In this document: positions 18,077 to 25,967 of the stretch, piece after piece
Numbering within the stretch: the stretch's first letter is position 1
Layout of the letters: the number at the start of each line of letters is the position of its first letter
Source of the DNA: Arthrobacter sp. HY1533
GTDB taxonomy: Bacteria > Actinomycetota > Actinomycetes > Actinomycetales > Micrococcaceae
Assembly (NCBI RefSeq): GCF_027568515.1
Contig: NZ_JANKZF010000002.1
Location: 1-55,664, forward strand
Reading direction: 5' to 3'
DNA length: 55,664 nucleotides
Notes under the pieces: model-generated
Seen by the model: the letters and a program-made list of their open reading frames with translations, nothing else
The model's database searches: none
Told to the model about the DNA's origin: nothing
Program-made: the position numbers and the translations under genes

Positions 18077-18439
18077 TCAGCGGCGGGGCTTCTCCGGCAT
18101 TGCAGCCTCCAGGGCCGCCACATTGGCCACCTTGGTTCCGTAGACCACGGCCACGGCCAGCAGGGCGCAGGCAAGGAACACCATGACCAGCTGCGTGCCG
18201 GGCGAATCAAGGTACAGCAGGCCGGCCAGCGAGATTGCCGCGGCTGCGGCCCCGCTGACCCACAGGGGCTGGGTGGCGGCGGCGTGCCCGGCCTTCCAGG
18301 CGTCGTCGCTGGCCATGGTCTTGGCGGTCCTGATGCCCACAAGCGGGTTCTTGCCGATCTTCCCCGCGGCGCAGGCATGGTTGATGGCTGCCATCCCCAG
18401 TGAGCAGGCGGCCAGGAGCAAAAGGGAGAAAGTCAGCAT
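18077..18439 (-). CDS. SdpI family membrane protein
   Basis: A protein of 120 residues with three hydrophobic segments at about 1-22, 62-80 and 84-103. The segment KNPLVGIRTAKTMASDDAWKAGHAAA matches the SdpI/YhfL-type signature N-x-x-x-GIRT-x-x-T-x-x-S-x-x-A-W-x-x-x-H. In Bacillus SdpI gives immunity to the SdpC toxin and signals to an autorepressor; many homologs have no toxin neighbour and unknown function, and none is visible here. The ATG is 6 nt after a TAGGGT box. Confidence 0.78.
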   Translation of the reverse strand: MLTFSLLLLAACSLGMAAINHACAAGKIGKNPLVGIRTAKTMASDDAWKAGHAAATQPLWVSGAAAAAISLAGLLYLDSPGTQLVMVFLACALLAVAVVYGTKVANVAALEAAMPEKPRR

Positions 18440-18445
18440 GCACCA

Positions 18446-18451
18446 ACCCTA
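18446..18451 (-). promoter_or_regulatory. -10 box (TAGGGT) of the SdpI-like gene
   Basis: TAGGGT ends 6 nt before the ATG at 18439, giving a leaderless transcript. Confidence 0.45.
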
Positions 18452-18480
18452 GCGCCCGCCGAACCCCGAAGCCCACGAAA

Positions 18481-18544
18481 GATGCCGCCGCTGCTGGCAA
18501 GTGCCGCCGTTGCAACGGTGGCATTTGTCAGCAACGGCGGCATT
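18481..18544. repeat. 64-nt near-perfect palindrome downstream of the aquaporin gene
   Basis: Pairing around the axis 18512/18513 extends 32 positions per arm with one mismatch (18491/18534) and four G-T positions. There is essentially no loop, unlike ordinary terminators. On the minus strand it follows the aquaporin stop and is trailed by a short TTTC, so it may end that transcript. Confidence 0.85.
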
Positions 18545-18560
18545 GGCCGGTGCGGGCAGG

Positions 18561-19448
18561 CTACTTCTTCGGTGCGTCGAAGAAGGCCTGGGCGTCGTCG
18601 ACCTTGGTGGCGGCATCCTCGGCAGCAGCTGCGGCCGTCACGGAAGCCGCGGAAGCAGCCGGGGCGGCGGATTCCGCCGAGGGGGCTTCGTCGTCGTCCG
18701 TGGAAACGGCGTCAGAATAAGAAGCGGCGGGTGCGAAGCTGCGGTAGATGGCGGCGGCCAGTGCGGCACCCACCAGCGGGGCGAGCCAGAACAGCCAGAG
18801 CTGGCCGGCGGCCCAGGAGTCGGCCAGGAACACCACGGAGGTGGCGCGGGCCGGGTTCAGCGAACCGTTGCTCAGCGGCATGGTGATGCCCACGGCCACG
18901 GCGAAGGCCAGGCCCACCGCGACGGGGCCAAGCGTGCTCTTGTTGCGGGGCGAGGTGGCACCCAGGAGCAGCGCGGTCAGGATGGCCACGGCGGCAACTT
19001 CCACAATGGCGATGCCGATCATGGGCACCTGCGACGGGGAGTGGGCGTCAAAGCCGTTGGCGAGGGCGCCGAACAGCTGCGGCGTGGCCGGGGTGGCTCC
19101 CGTGGGCATGACCATCATCATGCCCAGCCACACCACGGAGGCCAGCACGGCGCCCACGGTCTGCGCCACGATGTACAGGGCCATGGCTGAGAACTTCAGC
19201 CGGCCGGCAATGGCCAGGCCCAGCGAGAACGCGGGGTTGAAGTAGCCGTTGGAGATGTGGCCGAAGGAAATGATGGCGGCAACCATGGCCAGGCCGTAGG
19301 CGAAGCCCACTGTGGTGCCCGCGCCAGCGGCGCTGAAGAGCGCTGTGCCAAGCCCGGCAAACACAATGAAAAAGCTGCCCAGGCCCTCAACGGCCACGCG
19401 GGTGCTGAGCGGGTGGGCATGCACCGGGGATGTTCCGGATGACGTCAT
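18561..19448 (-). CDS. Aquaporin / MIP family channel
   Basis: A membrane channel of 295 residues with the two NPA half-helix motifs: FNPAFSLGLAIAGR in the first half and LNPARATSVVF in the second. The N-terminal EGLGSFFIVFAGLGT and the hydrophobic spacing match the six-helix aquaporin fold, closest to water-selective AqpZ-like proteins. A tail of about 50 residues rich in Ala, Ser and Asp follows the last helix and is longer than usual. It may share a transcript with the two DUF202 genes upstream (73-nt gap). Confidence 0.9.
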   Translation of the reverse strand: MTSSGTSPVHAHPLSTRVAVEGLGSFFIVFAGLGTALFSAAGAGTTVGFAYGLAMVAAIISFGHISNGYFNPAFSLGLAIAGRLKFSAMALYIVAQTVGAVLASVVWLGMMMVMPTGATPATPQLFGALANGFDAHSPSQVPMIGIAIVEVAAVAILTALLLGATSPRNKSTLGPVAVGLAFAVAVGITMPLSNGSLNPARATSVVFLADSWAAGQLWLFWLAPLVGAALAAAIYRSFAPAASYSDAVSTDDDEAPSAESAAPAASAASVTAAAAAEDAATKVDDAQAFFDAPKK

Positions 19449-19521
19449 GGTGTGTAGATCCTTCGTTTGAAAACGTGGGTGGCGGCTTGTGCGCCATGCG
19501 CCCGAAAGGTGGGCGGCGGCG

Positions 19522-19932
19522 CTAAAAGCCGAGGGCCAGCGCGCCCATGGCGGCGAGGGCCAGAGCCACTATAGCGGCCGATGCTGAACGAACCATAAGA
19601 GCCGGAACGGCAATGTGCGCACTGTGTTCGAGCACGCCGACGCCGGCATGGAGCATGCGGATCCGGGCAACCGCGCACACCACCAGGACAAGCGTGGTCA
19701 CGCAAGCCACCACGGCGCACAGGCCCATCCCCACCACCTGGGCCGAATGCCCGGCCGCAAACAGCCCGCCGTCCACCGGGCCGGAGCCTGCCGGGGCTTC
19801 CAGTGCGTGGAACCAGCCACGCCAAATGAGGATGTCGGCCACGATGGCGCTCATGATGGTGCGCCGCCAGGCCAGGGCCGTCCGTTCGGGCTGCAGTCCG
19901 GGGTCGCGGGCAGCATCCACCGCAGGACGCAC
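19522..19932 (-). CDS. DUF202 family membrane protein
   Basis: A protein of 136 residues with the DUF202 opening DPGLQPERTALAWRRT and three hydrophobic segments. The GTG start at 19932 follows the stop codon of the YidH-like gene with a single base between, so the two are translationally coupled. Function unknown. The pairing of two DUF202 proteins suggests a heteromeric membrane complex, which is inference. Confidence 0.82.
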   Translation of the reverse strand: MRPAVDAARDPGLQPERTALAWRRTIMSAIVADILIWRGWFHALEAPAGSGPVDGGLFAAGHSAQVVGMGLCAVVACVTTLVLVVCAVARIRMLHAGVGVLEHSAHIAVPALMVRSASAAIVALALAAMGALALGF

Positions 19933-19933
19933 G

Positions 19934-20290
19934 CTAGGGCCGGACCAGGATCAACACGGCGAACACAATGGCCGCGAGCGACACAATGACAGTCATGCCC
20001 AGCATGAGCCAGGAATGCGGCAGCTCCACATCGTTGCGCATTGCCTGCTCCTGGTGCGCCCAGCGCCGGTAGCTGACCACGGCCAACACGGCACCAATCA
20101 CGGCCAGCACCAGGCAGAGCAGGACGCGGACCACGGGCGGGGCAATCTCCGGTGCAAGCTGGTCGATGGCAACGGCGCCCGCGAGCAGGGCCAGTGCTGT
20201 TCGGACCCAGGCCAGGAAGGTGCGTTCGTTGGCCAGTGAAAACCTGTAGTCGGGGGTCTTTCCCGTCCGTCGCCAGGCTGGTTCGCGCAT
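19934..20290 (-). CDS. YidH-like DUF202 membrane protein
   Basis: A protein of 118 residues. The segment DYRFSLANERTFLAWVRTALALLAGAVAIDQL is the YidH/DUF202 signature, followed by two more transmembrane segments. The ATG at 20290 has GAGGAG 4 nt upstream; an ATG at 20302 is possible but would overlap that site. The long open frame reaching to 20659 covers the promoter and start of the divergent gene and is not used. Function unknown. Confidence 0.83.
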   Translation of the reverse strand: MREPAWRRTGKTPDYRFSLANERTFLAWVRTALALLAGAVAIDQLAPEIAPPVVRVLLCLVLAVIGAVLAVVSYRRWAHQEQAMRNDVELPHSWLMLGMTVIVSLAAIVFAVLILVRP

Positions 20291-20363
20291 GCGTCTCCTC
20301 ATCAAGGTGGGGTGCTGATTCACCCACGAGTCTACTGGGCCGCACAACACCGCCTTGAACCGG

Positions 20364-20369
20364 TAAATT
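20364..20369 (+). promoter_or_regulatory. -10 box (TAAATT) of the ADP-ribosylglycohydrolase gene
   Basis: TAAATT ends 6 nt before the ATG at 20376, predicting a leaderless transcript. Confidence 0.5.
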
Positions 20370-20375
20370 GGTTCA

Positions 20376-21482
20376 ATGACTACCGCAGCAGGCCCCGTGA
20401 TCCCCATCCGCCCCACTTTTGCCACCCTGGTGCAGGGAACGCTCATGGGCGGGGCGTTGGGCGATGCCTTCGGGTACCTCGTTGAGTTTGATTCGCTGGC
20501 GGACATCGCGGCCAAGTATGGTCCCTCAGGCCTGGTAGACCTCTCGCAGTCGGGGGCGCCAGCGCATTTTTCCGATGACACCCAGATGACGCTGTACACA
20601 CTGGACGGCCTCCTGGATGTCCTGGAATGGGCCAACGACGGCGTGGGCGCCGACGTCAATGCCTGCCAGTGGCTGGCCTACCTGCGCTGGCTCAAGACCC
20701 AGGGTGTCCCCGCGCCCAGCCACGCACCCGAGCAGCCGCCGCGCTGGATCGATGCGCAGAGCGTGCTCCACCACCAGCGCCACCCGGGCAACGCCTGCAT
20801 CACGGGCCTGGCCACGGGCGAGATGGGCACGGTTGCCCGCCCGGTCAACCCCGATTCCAAGGGGTGCGGGACAGTCATGCGTTCGGCCCCCTACGGCCTG
20901 CTGCCCAACGTTGACGCCGAAACCGTGTACAAGATGAGCTCCGATGCCGCGTCACTGACCCACGGCCACCCGGCCGCCCGCCAGTCCTCCGGTGCGTTCA
21001 GCTGGCTCATCCACCGCCTCGTCATTGACGGGCTGCCGCTGCGCGAGGCTGCTGTTTCCGCCCGGGACCGCGCCGCTGCCGAGCCGGCCGCCGACCCCGA
21101 GCTCATGGCCCGGCTGGATGCGGCACTTGCCCTGTCCGCTCCCCCGCTTGGCACGCACGACGGCGCTCCCTTGTCTGGTGATTCCCTCACCGATGCGCTG
21201 GGGCTGGGCTGGGTGGCGGAGGAGGCCCTGGCTGTTGCGCTCTACTGCGTGCTGGCCACCGAGGCTTCCTCGGTTTCGCCCGTGGAGCACTTCCTGGCAG
21301 CCATCCGGCTTGCGGCCAACCACAGCGGGGACAGTGATTCCACGGCCTCAATTGCCGGAAACATCCTGGGCGCCCTGTACGGCGAGGCCGCGTTGCCGCC
21401 GTCGTGGATGACCATGGCCGAGGCACCCCAGCTGGTCCGCCACCTGGGCGCCGAGTTCATCAAGCTCACCACGGGGCAGTAG
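20376..21482 (+). CDS. ADP-ribosylglycohydrolase family protein
   Basis: An enzyme of 368 residues predicted to remove ADP-ribose from modified proteins or small molecules with two Mg ions. The signature parts are GTLMGGALGDAFGYLVEF (residues 22-39), the acidic FSDDTQMTL, and the C-terminal NHSGDSDSTASIAGNILGALYG with the metal-ligand aspartates. This matches the DraG/ARH family. No ADP-ribosyltransferase is visible in the window, so the target is unknown. It diverges from the YidH-like gene. Confidence 0.9.
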   Translation: MTTAAGPVIPIRPTFATLVQGTLMGGALGDAFGYLVEFDSLADIAAKYGPSGLVDLSQSGAPAHFSDDTQMTLYTLDGLLDVLEWANDGVGADVNACQWLAYLRWLKTQGVPAPSHAPEQPPRWIDAQSVLHHQRHPGNACITGLATGEMGTVARPVNPDSKGCGTVMRSAPYGLLPNVDAETVYKMSSDAASLTHGHPAARQSSGAFSWLIHRLVIDGLPLREAAVSARDRAAAEPAADPELMARLDAALALSAPPLGTHDGAPLSGDSLTDALGLGWVAEEALAVALYCVLATEASSVSPVEHFLAAIRLAANHSGDSDSTASIAGNILGALYGEAALPPSWMTMAEAPQLVRHLGAEFIKLTTGQ

Positions 21483-21493
21483 CCCGCGTCCGA

Positions 21494-22042
21494 TCAGGCC
21501 TTGCGGAGGGAAAAGTTGGCGCATTCCTCGCAGATGCCGGCGGGGATGAGCCCGCGCCGCATCAGCAAGCCGAAGATGATGCAGCCCAGGCACAGGCCCA
21601 TGGCAGCTTCAAGCGAGGCCGCCACGAGCAGCAGGACAATGAGGGCCCAGCCGAGTGTCGAGGCACCCGCGAGCAGCAGTGCGAAGGCTGCGATGGAGAG
21701 CACGGCGCCGATTCCCTGGGCAAAGCGCTTGGGCGGCCCCGGCACCAGCTTGGGTTCGCCCACGAGCGGGGCCAGGACCTTAACGGAGAGCAGTGCCGCG
21801 GGGGAAATCCGCGGCCCGAAGGCCAGCCGCAGCACAAAGCCTGCGGCGATGATGCCCACGAGCCACGTCAATTGGCCCACCAGGGCAACAAGTGCCAGCA
21901 GCACCACGATTCCGGCCGTGAAGCGGGCGGCGTGGTCGTTGACCGGGTTGGGGAAGGCGAAAAACCTCTTCAGGGGCCCGGGCGCCGCCTTGCCGGGCGC
22001 TGGTGCCTGGACGAACTCGGTGGCGGCGGGGAACTGGGTCAT
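21494..22042 (-). CDS. DUF4395 membrane protein
   Basis: A protein of 182 residues with four to five hydrophobic segments. The opening FPNPVNDHAARFTAGIVVLLALVAL and the late CLGCIIFGLLMRRGLIPAGICEEC, with paired cysteines CxxC and CxxC, match DUF4395. The cysteine pairs suggest a redox or metal role, which is not established. The ATG at 22042 follows a TACTGT box by 6 nt; the longer frame would overlap nothing useful and lacks homologous-looking sequence. Confidence 0.82.
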   Translation of the reverse strand: MTQFPAATEFVQAPAPGKAAPGPLKRFFAFPNPVNDHAARFTAGIVVLLALVALVGQLTWLVGIIAAGFVLRLAFGPRISPAALLSVKVLAPLVGEPKLVPGPPKRFAQGIGAVLSIAAFALLLAGASTLGWALIVLLLVAASLEAAMGLCLGCIIFGLLMRRGLIPAGICEECANFSLRKA

Positions 22043-22048
22043 GGCCCC

Positions 22049-22054
22049 ACAGTA
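22049..22054 (-). promoter_or_regulatory. -10 box (TACTGT) of the DUF4395 gene
   Basis: TACTGT ends 6 nt before the ATG at 22042. Confidence 0.4.
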
Positions 22055-22127
22055 GGACTCCGGCACGGGCGTGCCCAAGGATTGTTGCGCAGCGTGACGG
22101 AATTGGCGCCAGCGCCGCAGGGGCGTG

Positions 22128-22535
22128 TCAGCTGTCCCGGTCGGCGGGCGAGCCGTCCCGGTCCAGGGCCGCCACGCAGCGGGCGGGGGCAATGCGGCGG
22201 TAGGAGCTGTCGAGCAGTTCGGCAATTTCCTGCCAGTCCGGTGGGGCCAGGCTCAGGTCAAGCCCCACCCAGCCGTAGGGGCCAATGTAGGAGGGGACGT
22301 AGAACCGCGGGTCCGCCAGCAGGGCCTCGCGTTCGTCCGCCTCGGGCAGCACCTGGATGGAGGTCTCCCGGGGGCGGCCGCTCTGGCCCTGGCCGTAGTA
22401 GGCGAAGATCTTCCCGCAGCGGAACGTTGGCCTGCCAAACGCCTCCTTCTCCGTTGCCTCGGGAAAGGCCAGGCACAGTGTGCGCAGGCGCTGCAGGAGG
22501 GGGTCGGCGTCGCTGTACATCCGGGGATGGGCCAT
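22128..22535 (-). CDS. MmcQ/YjbR family protein
   Basis: A small cytoplasmic protein of 135 residues. LRTLCLAFPEATEKEAFGRPTFRCGKIFAYY and the closing YGWVGLDLS...WQEIAELLDSSYRRIAP pattern are those of the MmcQ/YjbR family, which has a CyaY-like DNA-binding fold and mostly unknown roles. It lies between DUF4395 and the exonuclease on the same strand, each with its own short promoter spacing. A TACGCT box precedes the ATG by 7 nt. Confidence 0.85.
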   Translation of the reverse strand: MAHPRMYSDADPLLQRLRTLCLAFPEATEKEAFGRPTFRCGKIFAYYGQGQSGRPRETSIQVLPEADEREALLADPRFYVPSYIGPYGWVGLDLSLAPPDWQEIAELLDSSYRRIAPARCVAALDRDGSPADRDS

Positions 22536-22542
22536 GCCAAGA

Positions 22543-22548
22543 AGCGTA
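22543..22548 (-). promoter_or_regulatory. -10 box (TACGCT) of the MmcQ/YjbR gene
   Basis: TACGCT with a 7-nt gap to the ATG at 22535. Confidence 0.4.
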
Positions 22549-22601
22549 GCCCGCCCCGGCTGTGGCTGCCAGTGGCGCGGGCGCCAGGGCCAGTGCTTCG
22601 G

Positions 22602-23612
22602 TTAGCCCACCATCTGCAGGAACTCGCCCTCGGAGAGCACCTCGATGCCCTGCCCGCGGCGCTGCAGTTCCAACACGCGCTGGGCCTTGGAGGTCAGCCG
22701 GCCGCTGCGCAAATCCGAGGCCGTGAAGCCGCTGCCCACCACCAGCACAGTGGTCTTCAACGTCACGCTGCTGGCGCACTGGGCGCCATGCACGGCCGCC
22801 ATTTCCTTGGCCGCGGGACGGCCCAGGCTGAGGTCGCCCGTGAACACCACTGTCTGGCCGAACAGGGGGTGGGCCGCATCCGCCTGCGCGTTGGGCACCG
22901 GGTTGGGGCCCTCGGTGGACCAGCTGCCGCGGCCGCCGCGGGCCGAGCTGCGCGCCGTCCCGGCGGCAATCCCGGCCTGCATCTCCGCCAACTTCTCCAG
23001 CGCGGAGCGCGTGGCCTTGGACATGCCATCCACGGCGGGGTCGTAGGCGTCCACGTGCGGCATGGCCAGCTTCATGGCATCAAACACGCCCCGGACGGAA
23101 TCGACGCCGTGCTTGGCGGCAATGTCCACCATGATCCCGGCACAGGCGCGGGCGTCCTCCGTGGCATCGTGGTGGTTGAGCAGCGGCACGCCTGCGGCCT
23201 CGGCCACAAACGGCAGCGAGTAGGAGGGCAGCGAATAGTTCTTGCGCGAGAGCACCACTGTGCAGGCATAGTCATAGGCGCGTGCCGGCATGCCGGAGAC
23301 TTCCGAGGCCGAGCGGATCACGCCCATGTCGAACGCCGCATTGTGCGCCACAAGTGCGTCGTCGCCGATGAAGGCGGCCACTTCGCCAAAGACGTCCTTG
23401 AAGCGGGGCGAGGAAGCAACGTCATCCGGGGTGATCCCGTGGATGGTGATGTTGCGGGAGTCAAAGTGGTCGTGGCCCTCGGGCGGGCGCATGAGCCAGT
23501 AGCCCTCGTCGACGATCCGGCCGTCGCGGACCTTTGTCAGGCCCACCGAGCAGGGGGATCCCCTGAAGCCGTTGGCGGTTTCAAAATCAATTGCAGTAAA
23601 GTCCAGAGCCAC
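22602..23612 (-). CDS. DnaQ-like 3'-5' exonuclease with C-terminal BRCT domain
   Basis: A protein of 336 residues. The N-terminal exonuclease domain shows the DEDD pattern: FTAIDFETANG (Asp9, Glu11), VAHNAAFDMGVI and HHDATEDARACAGI. The C-terminal 90 residues (HPLFGQTVVFTGDLSLGRPAAKEMAAVHGA onwards) form a BRCT domain like those of NAD-dependent DNA ligase and epsilon-like exonucleases. A role in DNA repair or proofreading is likely, but it is not the main replicative epsilon subunit by size alone. The start is a GTG at 23612, 6 nt after a TAGCCT box. Confidence 0.9.
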   Translation of the reverse strand: MALDFTAIDFETANGFRGSPCSVGLTKVRDGRIVDEGYWLMRPPEGHDHFDSRNITIHGITPDDVASSPRFKDVFGEVAAFIGDDALVAHNAAFDMGVIRSASEVSGMPARAYDYACTVVLSRKNYSLPSYSLPFVAEAAGVPLLNHHDATEDARACAGIMVDIAAKHGVDSVRGVFDAMKLAMPHVDAYDPAVDGMSKATRSALEKLAEMQAGIAAGTARSSARGGRGSWSTEGPNPVPNAQADAAHPLFGQTVVFTGDLSLGRPAAKEMAAVHGAQCASSVTLKTTVLVVGSGFTASDLRSGRLTSKAQRVLELQRRGQGIEVLSEGEFLQMVG

Positions 23613-23618
23613 CCGTCA

Positions 23619-23624
23619 AGGCTA
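23619..23624 (-). promoter_or_regulatory. -10 box (TAGCCT) of the exonuclease gene
   Basis: TAGCCT ends 6 nt before the GTG at 23612. Confidence 0.4.
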
Positions 23625-23687
23625 CCCCTGCCCGCGCGTGTGCGGCGCATTGCGAGCGCGGCATCACATGACTTTCGCCAAGCAACA

Positions 23688-23732
23688 GGCAAGGCACGAC
23701 GCCGGACGGAGGGTCCGGCGTCGTGCCTTGCC
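23688..23732 (-). terminator. Hairpin terminator of the gntR-ABC operon
   Basis: A perfect 20-bp stem (23688-23707 with 23713-23732) and 5-nt loop lies 10 nt after the permease stop codon. The minus-strand tail is TGTTGCTTGG, with few U residues. Confidence 0.8.
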
Positions 23733-23742
23733 GCGGGGTCCA

Positions 23743-24435
23743 CTAGGGTGTGGCGCGGCGCAGGGTGAGGTACGCGCCCGATCCCAGCAGCAGGACAAGG
23801 ACCAGGACCACGGCACCCAGTGACAGCGGTGTCAGGCTGACCATCCATGCCCCCACTGCGGGCCACCAGTCCTTCAGTGTGATGAGTGCTCCGGCACCAA
23901 TCAGAAGCACCGACAGCGACAGGCTCATGACCACGGCACCCGTGGCCGCCCAGCGCTTGTAGACAGTGGCGAACCAGAAGCCCAGCAGGAACAGGAACAT
24001 CATCAGGACAAAGTAGAAGAACACCTGAACAAGCCAGGGCCGCTCGGCGATCCACGCCAGGGCGAACATCTGCCCGCCCAGTCCCCAGCCGTCAGTGGCT
24101 GTTTCCAGGTAGCCCAGGACCACGTAAAGGACTGCCACCCCGGCCGCCACCACGGCGAACAAGCCCACTGTGCCCAGGAAGAAGTTGCGCCTGCTGACAC
24201 TTAGCCCCTGCGAGAACGGGAAGGTCAGTGACATGGCCTGCAGCCCCAGGGCGAAGAAGTACCACATGACGGCCTGTCCGGCACCGGAATACATGGGCCC
24301 TGTGCCGGTGTCCGGAATCATGGACCAGATGGCCAGCGTCAGGCCGAAGCTGGACACGAGGATCACGGCCGGAAGGCCAAGAAACGTCCATTTGTTGATG
24401 AGCTGCATCCTGGCAACTCCTAGTGCGCGGTTCAT
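23743..24435 (-). CDS. ABC transporter permease-like membrane protein
   Basis: A membrane protein of 230 residues with six hydrophobic segments and no clear enzyme motif. Its start overlaps the stop of the ABC ATPase by 4 nt, and the ATPase overlaps the GntR regulator, so this is the membrane subunit of a GntR(YtrA)-ABC module. Such modules are often induced by cell-wall active agents or act in export; the cargo is unknown. Sequence identity to known permeases is not obvious by eye, so the call rests mainly on context and topology. Confidence 0.75.
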   Translation of the reverse strand: MNRALGVARMQLINKWTFLGLPAVILVSSFGLTLAIWSMIPDTGTGPMYSGAGQAVMWYFFALGLQAMSLTFPFSQGLSVSRRNFFLGTVGLFAVVAAGVAVLYVVLGYLETATDGWGLGGQMFALAWIAERPWLVQVFFYFVLMMFLFLLGFWFATVYKRWAATGAVVMSLSLSVLLIGAGALITLKDWWPAVGAWMVSLTPLSLGAVVLVLVLLLGSGAYLTLRRATP

Positions 24436-25379
24436 CGCGTTGCTCCCATCCGGGTTGATGTCTCGGCTGCCGCACCGGCGCCGTCCGCATCCCCCGAGAG
24501 GTCGGCGCCGGCGTCGAGCGTTTTTCTGATGACGAATTGCTGAAGCGAAACCGGCACCACTTCCAGGCCAAGCTCCTGTGCCTCCCGGCGTTCGCCCGGG
24601 CTCAGTGCACCCTCGAGGGTCAGCGAAACGAGTGAGCCGATCCCCTCGCGGTGCAGCACCGTGCGGCCCGCGGCGAAGCCCTCGACCCGGGCGCGGGTGC
24701 CGGCCAGGGTGAAGGCGGTGCCGCGGATGGCTTCCGCGTCCTCATCCAGGAGGATCTTTCCCTTGTCGATGATGATGACGTGCTCCAGCATGTTGGCCAC
24801 CTCGTCAATGAGGTGCGAGGAGAGCACGATGGTTCGGGGGAATTCGGCGTAGTCGGCCAGCAGGCGGTCGTAGAACAGCTGGCGGGCCACGGCATCCAGG
24901 CCCAGGTACGGCTCATCAAAGAATGTCAGCTCGGCGCGGGAGGCCAGGCCGATGATGACGCCCACTGCCGAGAGCTGGCCACGGGAGAGTTTCTTGATCC
25001 GCCGCTTCATGGGCAGCTGGAAGTCCTCGGCCAGTTGCATGGCCATGTCCTGGTCCCAGTTCCTGAAGAACAGCGCCGCGGCCTTGAATGCGTGAATGGG
25101 CTTGAAGTCGTCGGGGTACTTTTGCGACTCCCTGATGAAGCAGATCCGGCTCAGCACCTTCTCGTTTTCCCAGGGGTGTTCGCCAAAGACCCGGACATCG
25201 CCCGAACTGGCAAAGCCCTGTGCGGTCAGGATTGACATGAGCGTTGTCTTGCCGGCGCCGTTGCGGCCCAGCAGCCCGTAGATCTTATCCGGCTCCAGGG
25301 TGAGGCTGACGCCGTCGAGCGCCCTGACGTCACGGTAGTGCCGGGTGAGCTTGTCCACCTGGACGATGGGTGTGATCAT
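24432..25379 (-). CDS. ABC transporter ATP-binding protein
   Basis: An ATPase of 315 residues. Walker A is GLLGRNGAGKTTLMS (about residues 33-47), the signature is KKLSRGQLSAVG, and Walker B is AELTFFDEPYLGLD with the switch histidine in LSSHLIDE. A C-terminal extension of about 100 residues follows the nucleotide-binding domain, as in drug-export type ATPases. The gene overlaps gntR upstream and the permease downstream by 4 nt each. Confidence 0.92.
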   Translation of the reverse strand: MITPIVQVDKLTRHYRDVRALDGVSLTLEPDKIYGLLGRNGAGKTTLMSILTAQGFASSGDVRVFGEHPWENEKVLSRICFIRESQKYPDDFKPIHAFKAAALFFRNWDQDMAMQLAEDFQLPMKRRIKKLSRGQLSAVGVIIGLASRAELTFFDEPYLGLDAVARQLFYDRLLADYAEFPRTIVLSSHLIDEVANMLEHVIIIDKGKILLDEDAEAIRGTAFTLAGTRARVEGFAAGRTVLHREGIGSLVSLTLEGALSPGERREAQELGLEVVPVSLQQFVIRKTLDAGADLSGDADGAGAAAETSTRMGATR

Positions 25380-25804
25380 GATGCACCTTCCTTGAGCGTT
25401 GCGGCCATGGCTGCCATGTCCGGGTTTTGCAGGGCGTTTTCACCGGCCGCCGCGGTTTCGCGGGCCAGCATGGCTGCCAGCTGGCCGCCGTCGATCCCCA
25501 GCTTGCGGGCCTCGCGGGCCAGCGGCTGGACGAACTGTTCGTAAAAGTCCTCCCGGCGCCTGCCCACCAGGACGGCCCGGGCACCCGTGGCAACAAACAT
25601 GCCAATGCCTCTTTTCTTGTACAGGATTCCGTCATCCACCAGCCGGTTGACGCCCTTGGCTGCCGTGGCCGGGTTGATCCGGTGGAACGCGGCGAATTCG
25701 TTGGTGGAGGGGACCTGGTCTTCCTCGGCCAGGACGCCGTCGACAATGTCGTTCTCGATCATTTCCGCGATCTGCAGGAAGATCGGCTTGCTGTCATCGA
25801 TCAT
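25376..25804 (-). CDS. GntR family regulator, YtrA subfamily
   Basis: A regulator of 142 residues. The N-terminal winged helix is PIFLQIAEMIENDIVDGVLAEEDQVPSTNEFAAFHRINPATAAKGVNRLVDDGILYKKRGIGMFV, with QVPSTNEFA typical of GntR proteins. The short C-terminal region of about 50 residues with no large effector domain is the YtrA layout, usually found in front of ABC transporter genes, as here. It probably represses its own operon through the palindrome in its promoter. Confidence 0.92.
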   Translation of the reverse strand: MIDDSKPIFLQIAEMIENDIVDGVLAEEDQVPSTNEFAAFHRINPATAAKGVNRLVDDGILYKKRGIGMFVATGARAVLVGRRREDFYEQFVQPLAREARKLGIDGGQLAAMLARETAAAGENALQNPDMAAMAATLKEGAS

Positions 25805-25855
25805 TGCCGCACCCCGTCAACCTGGGGCGGAACGCCCCGGCCAGCCACACTGGTT

Positions 25856-25887
25856 CATTACTCATGTAACTAACCATACAAGTAATG
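25856..25887. promoter_or_regulatory. Candidate GntR/YtrA operator
   Basis: Inverted arms CATTACTCATGT and ACAAGTAATG (one arm carries two extra bases) surround AACTAACCAT and overlap the -10 box of the gntR operon. A wider match, CCAGCCACA at 25841-25849 and TGTGGCTGG at 25886-25894, flanks it. Confidence 0.6.
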
Positions 25888-25900
25888 TGGCTGGTGTCAA
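25873..25900 (-). promoter_or_regulatory. Promoter of the gntR-ABC operon
   Basis: TTGACA (25895-25900), 16-nt spacer, TATGGT (25873-25878). This is the best sigma-70-type promoter in the window. The expected start is near 25866, inside the candidate operator. Confidence 0.7.
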
Positions 25901-25955
25901 TGGTGCCGCCGGAAATATCGTCCTGTGGGTGGAGGGTACGTTCAGGCAAGTGCCG

Positions 25956-25961
25956 TAATCT
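25956..25961 (+). promoter_or_regulatory. -10 box (TAATCT) of dedA
   Basis: TAATCT ends 6 nt before the GTG at 25968, predicting a leaderless transcript. Confidence 0.5.
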
Positions 25962-25967
25962 GGGACG

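Noticed and set aside
18077-18439. Toxin-immunity locus based on the SdpI-like protein
   Set aside because: No SdpC-like toxin or SdpR-like repressor gene is present nearby.
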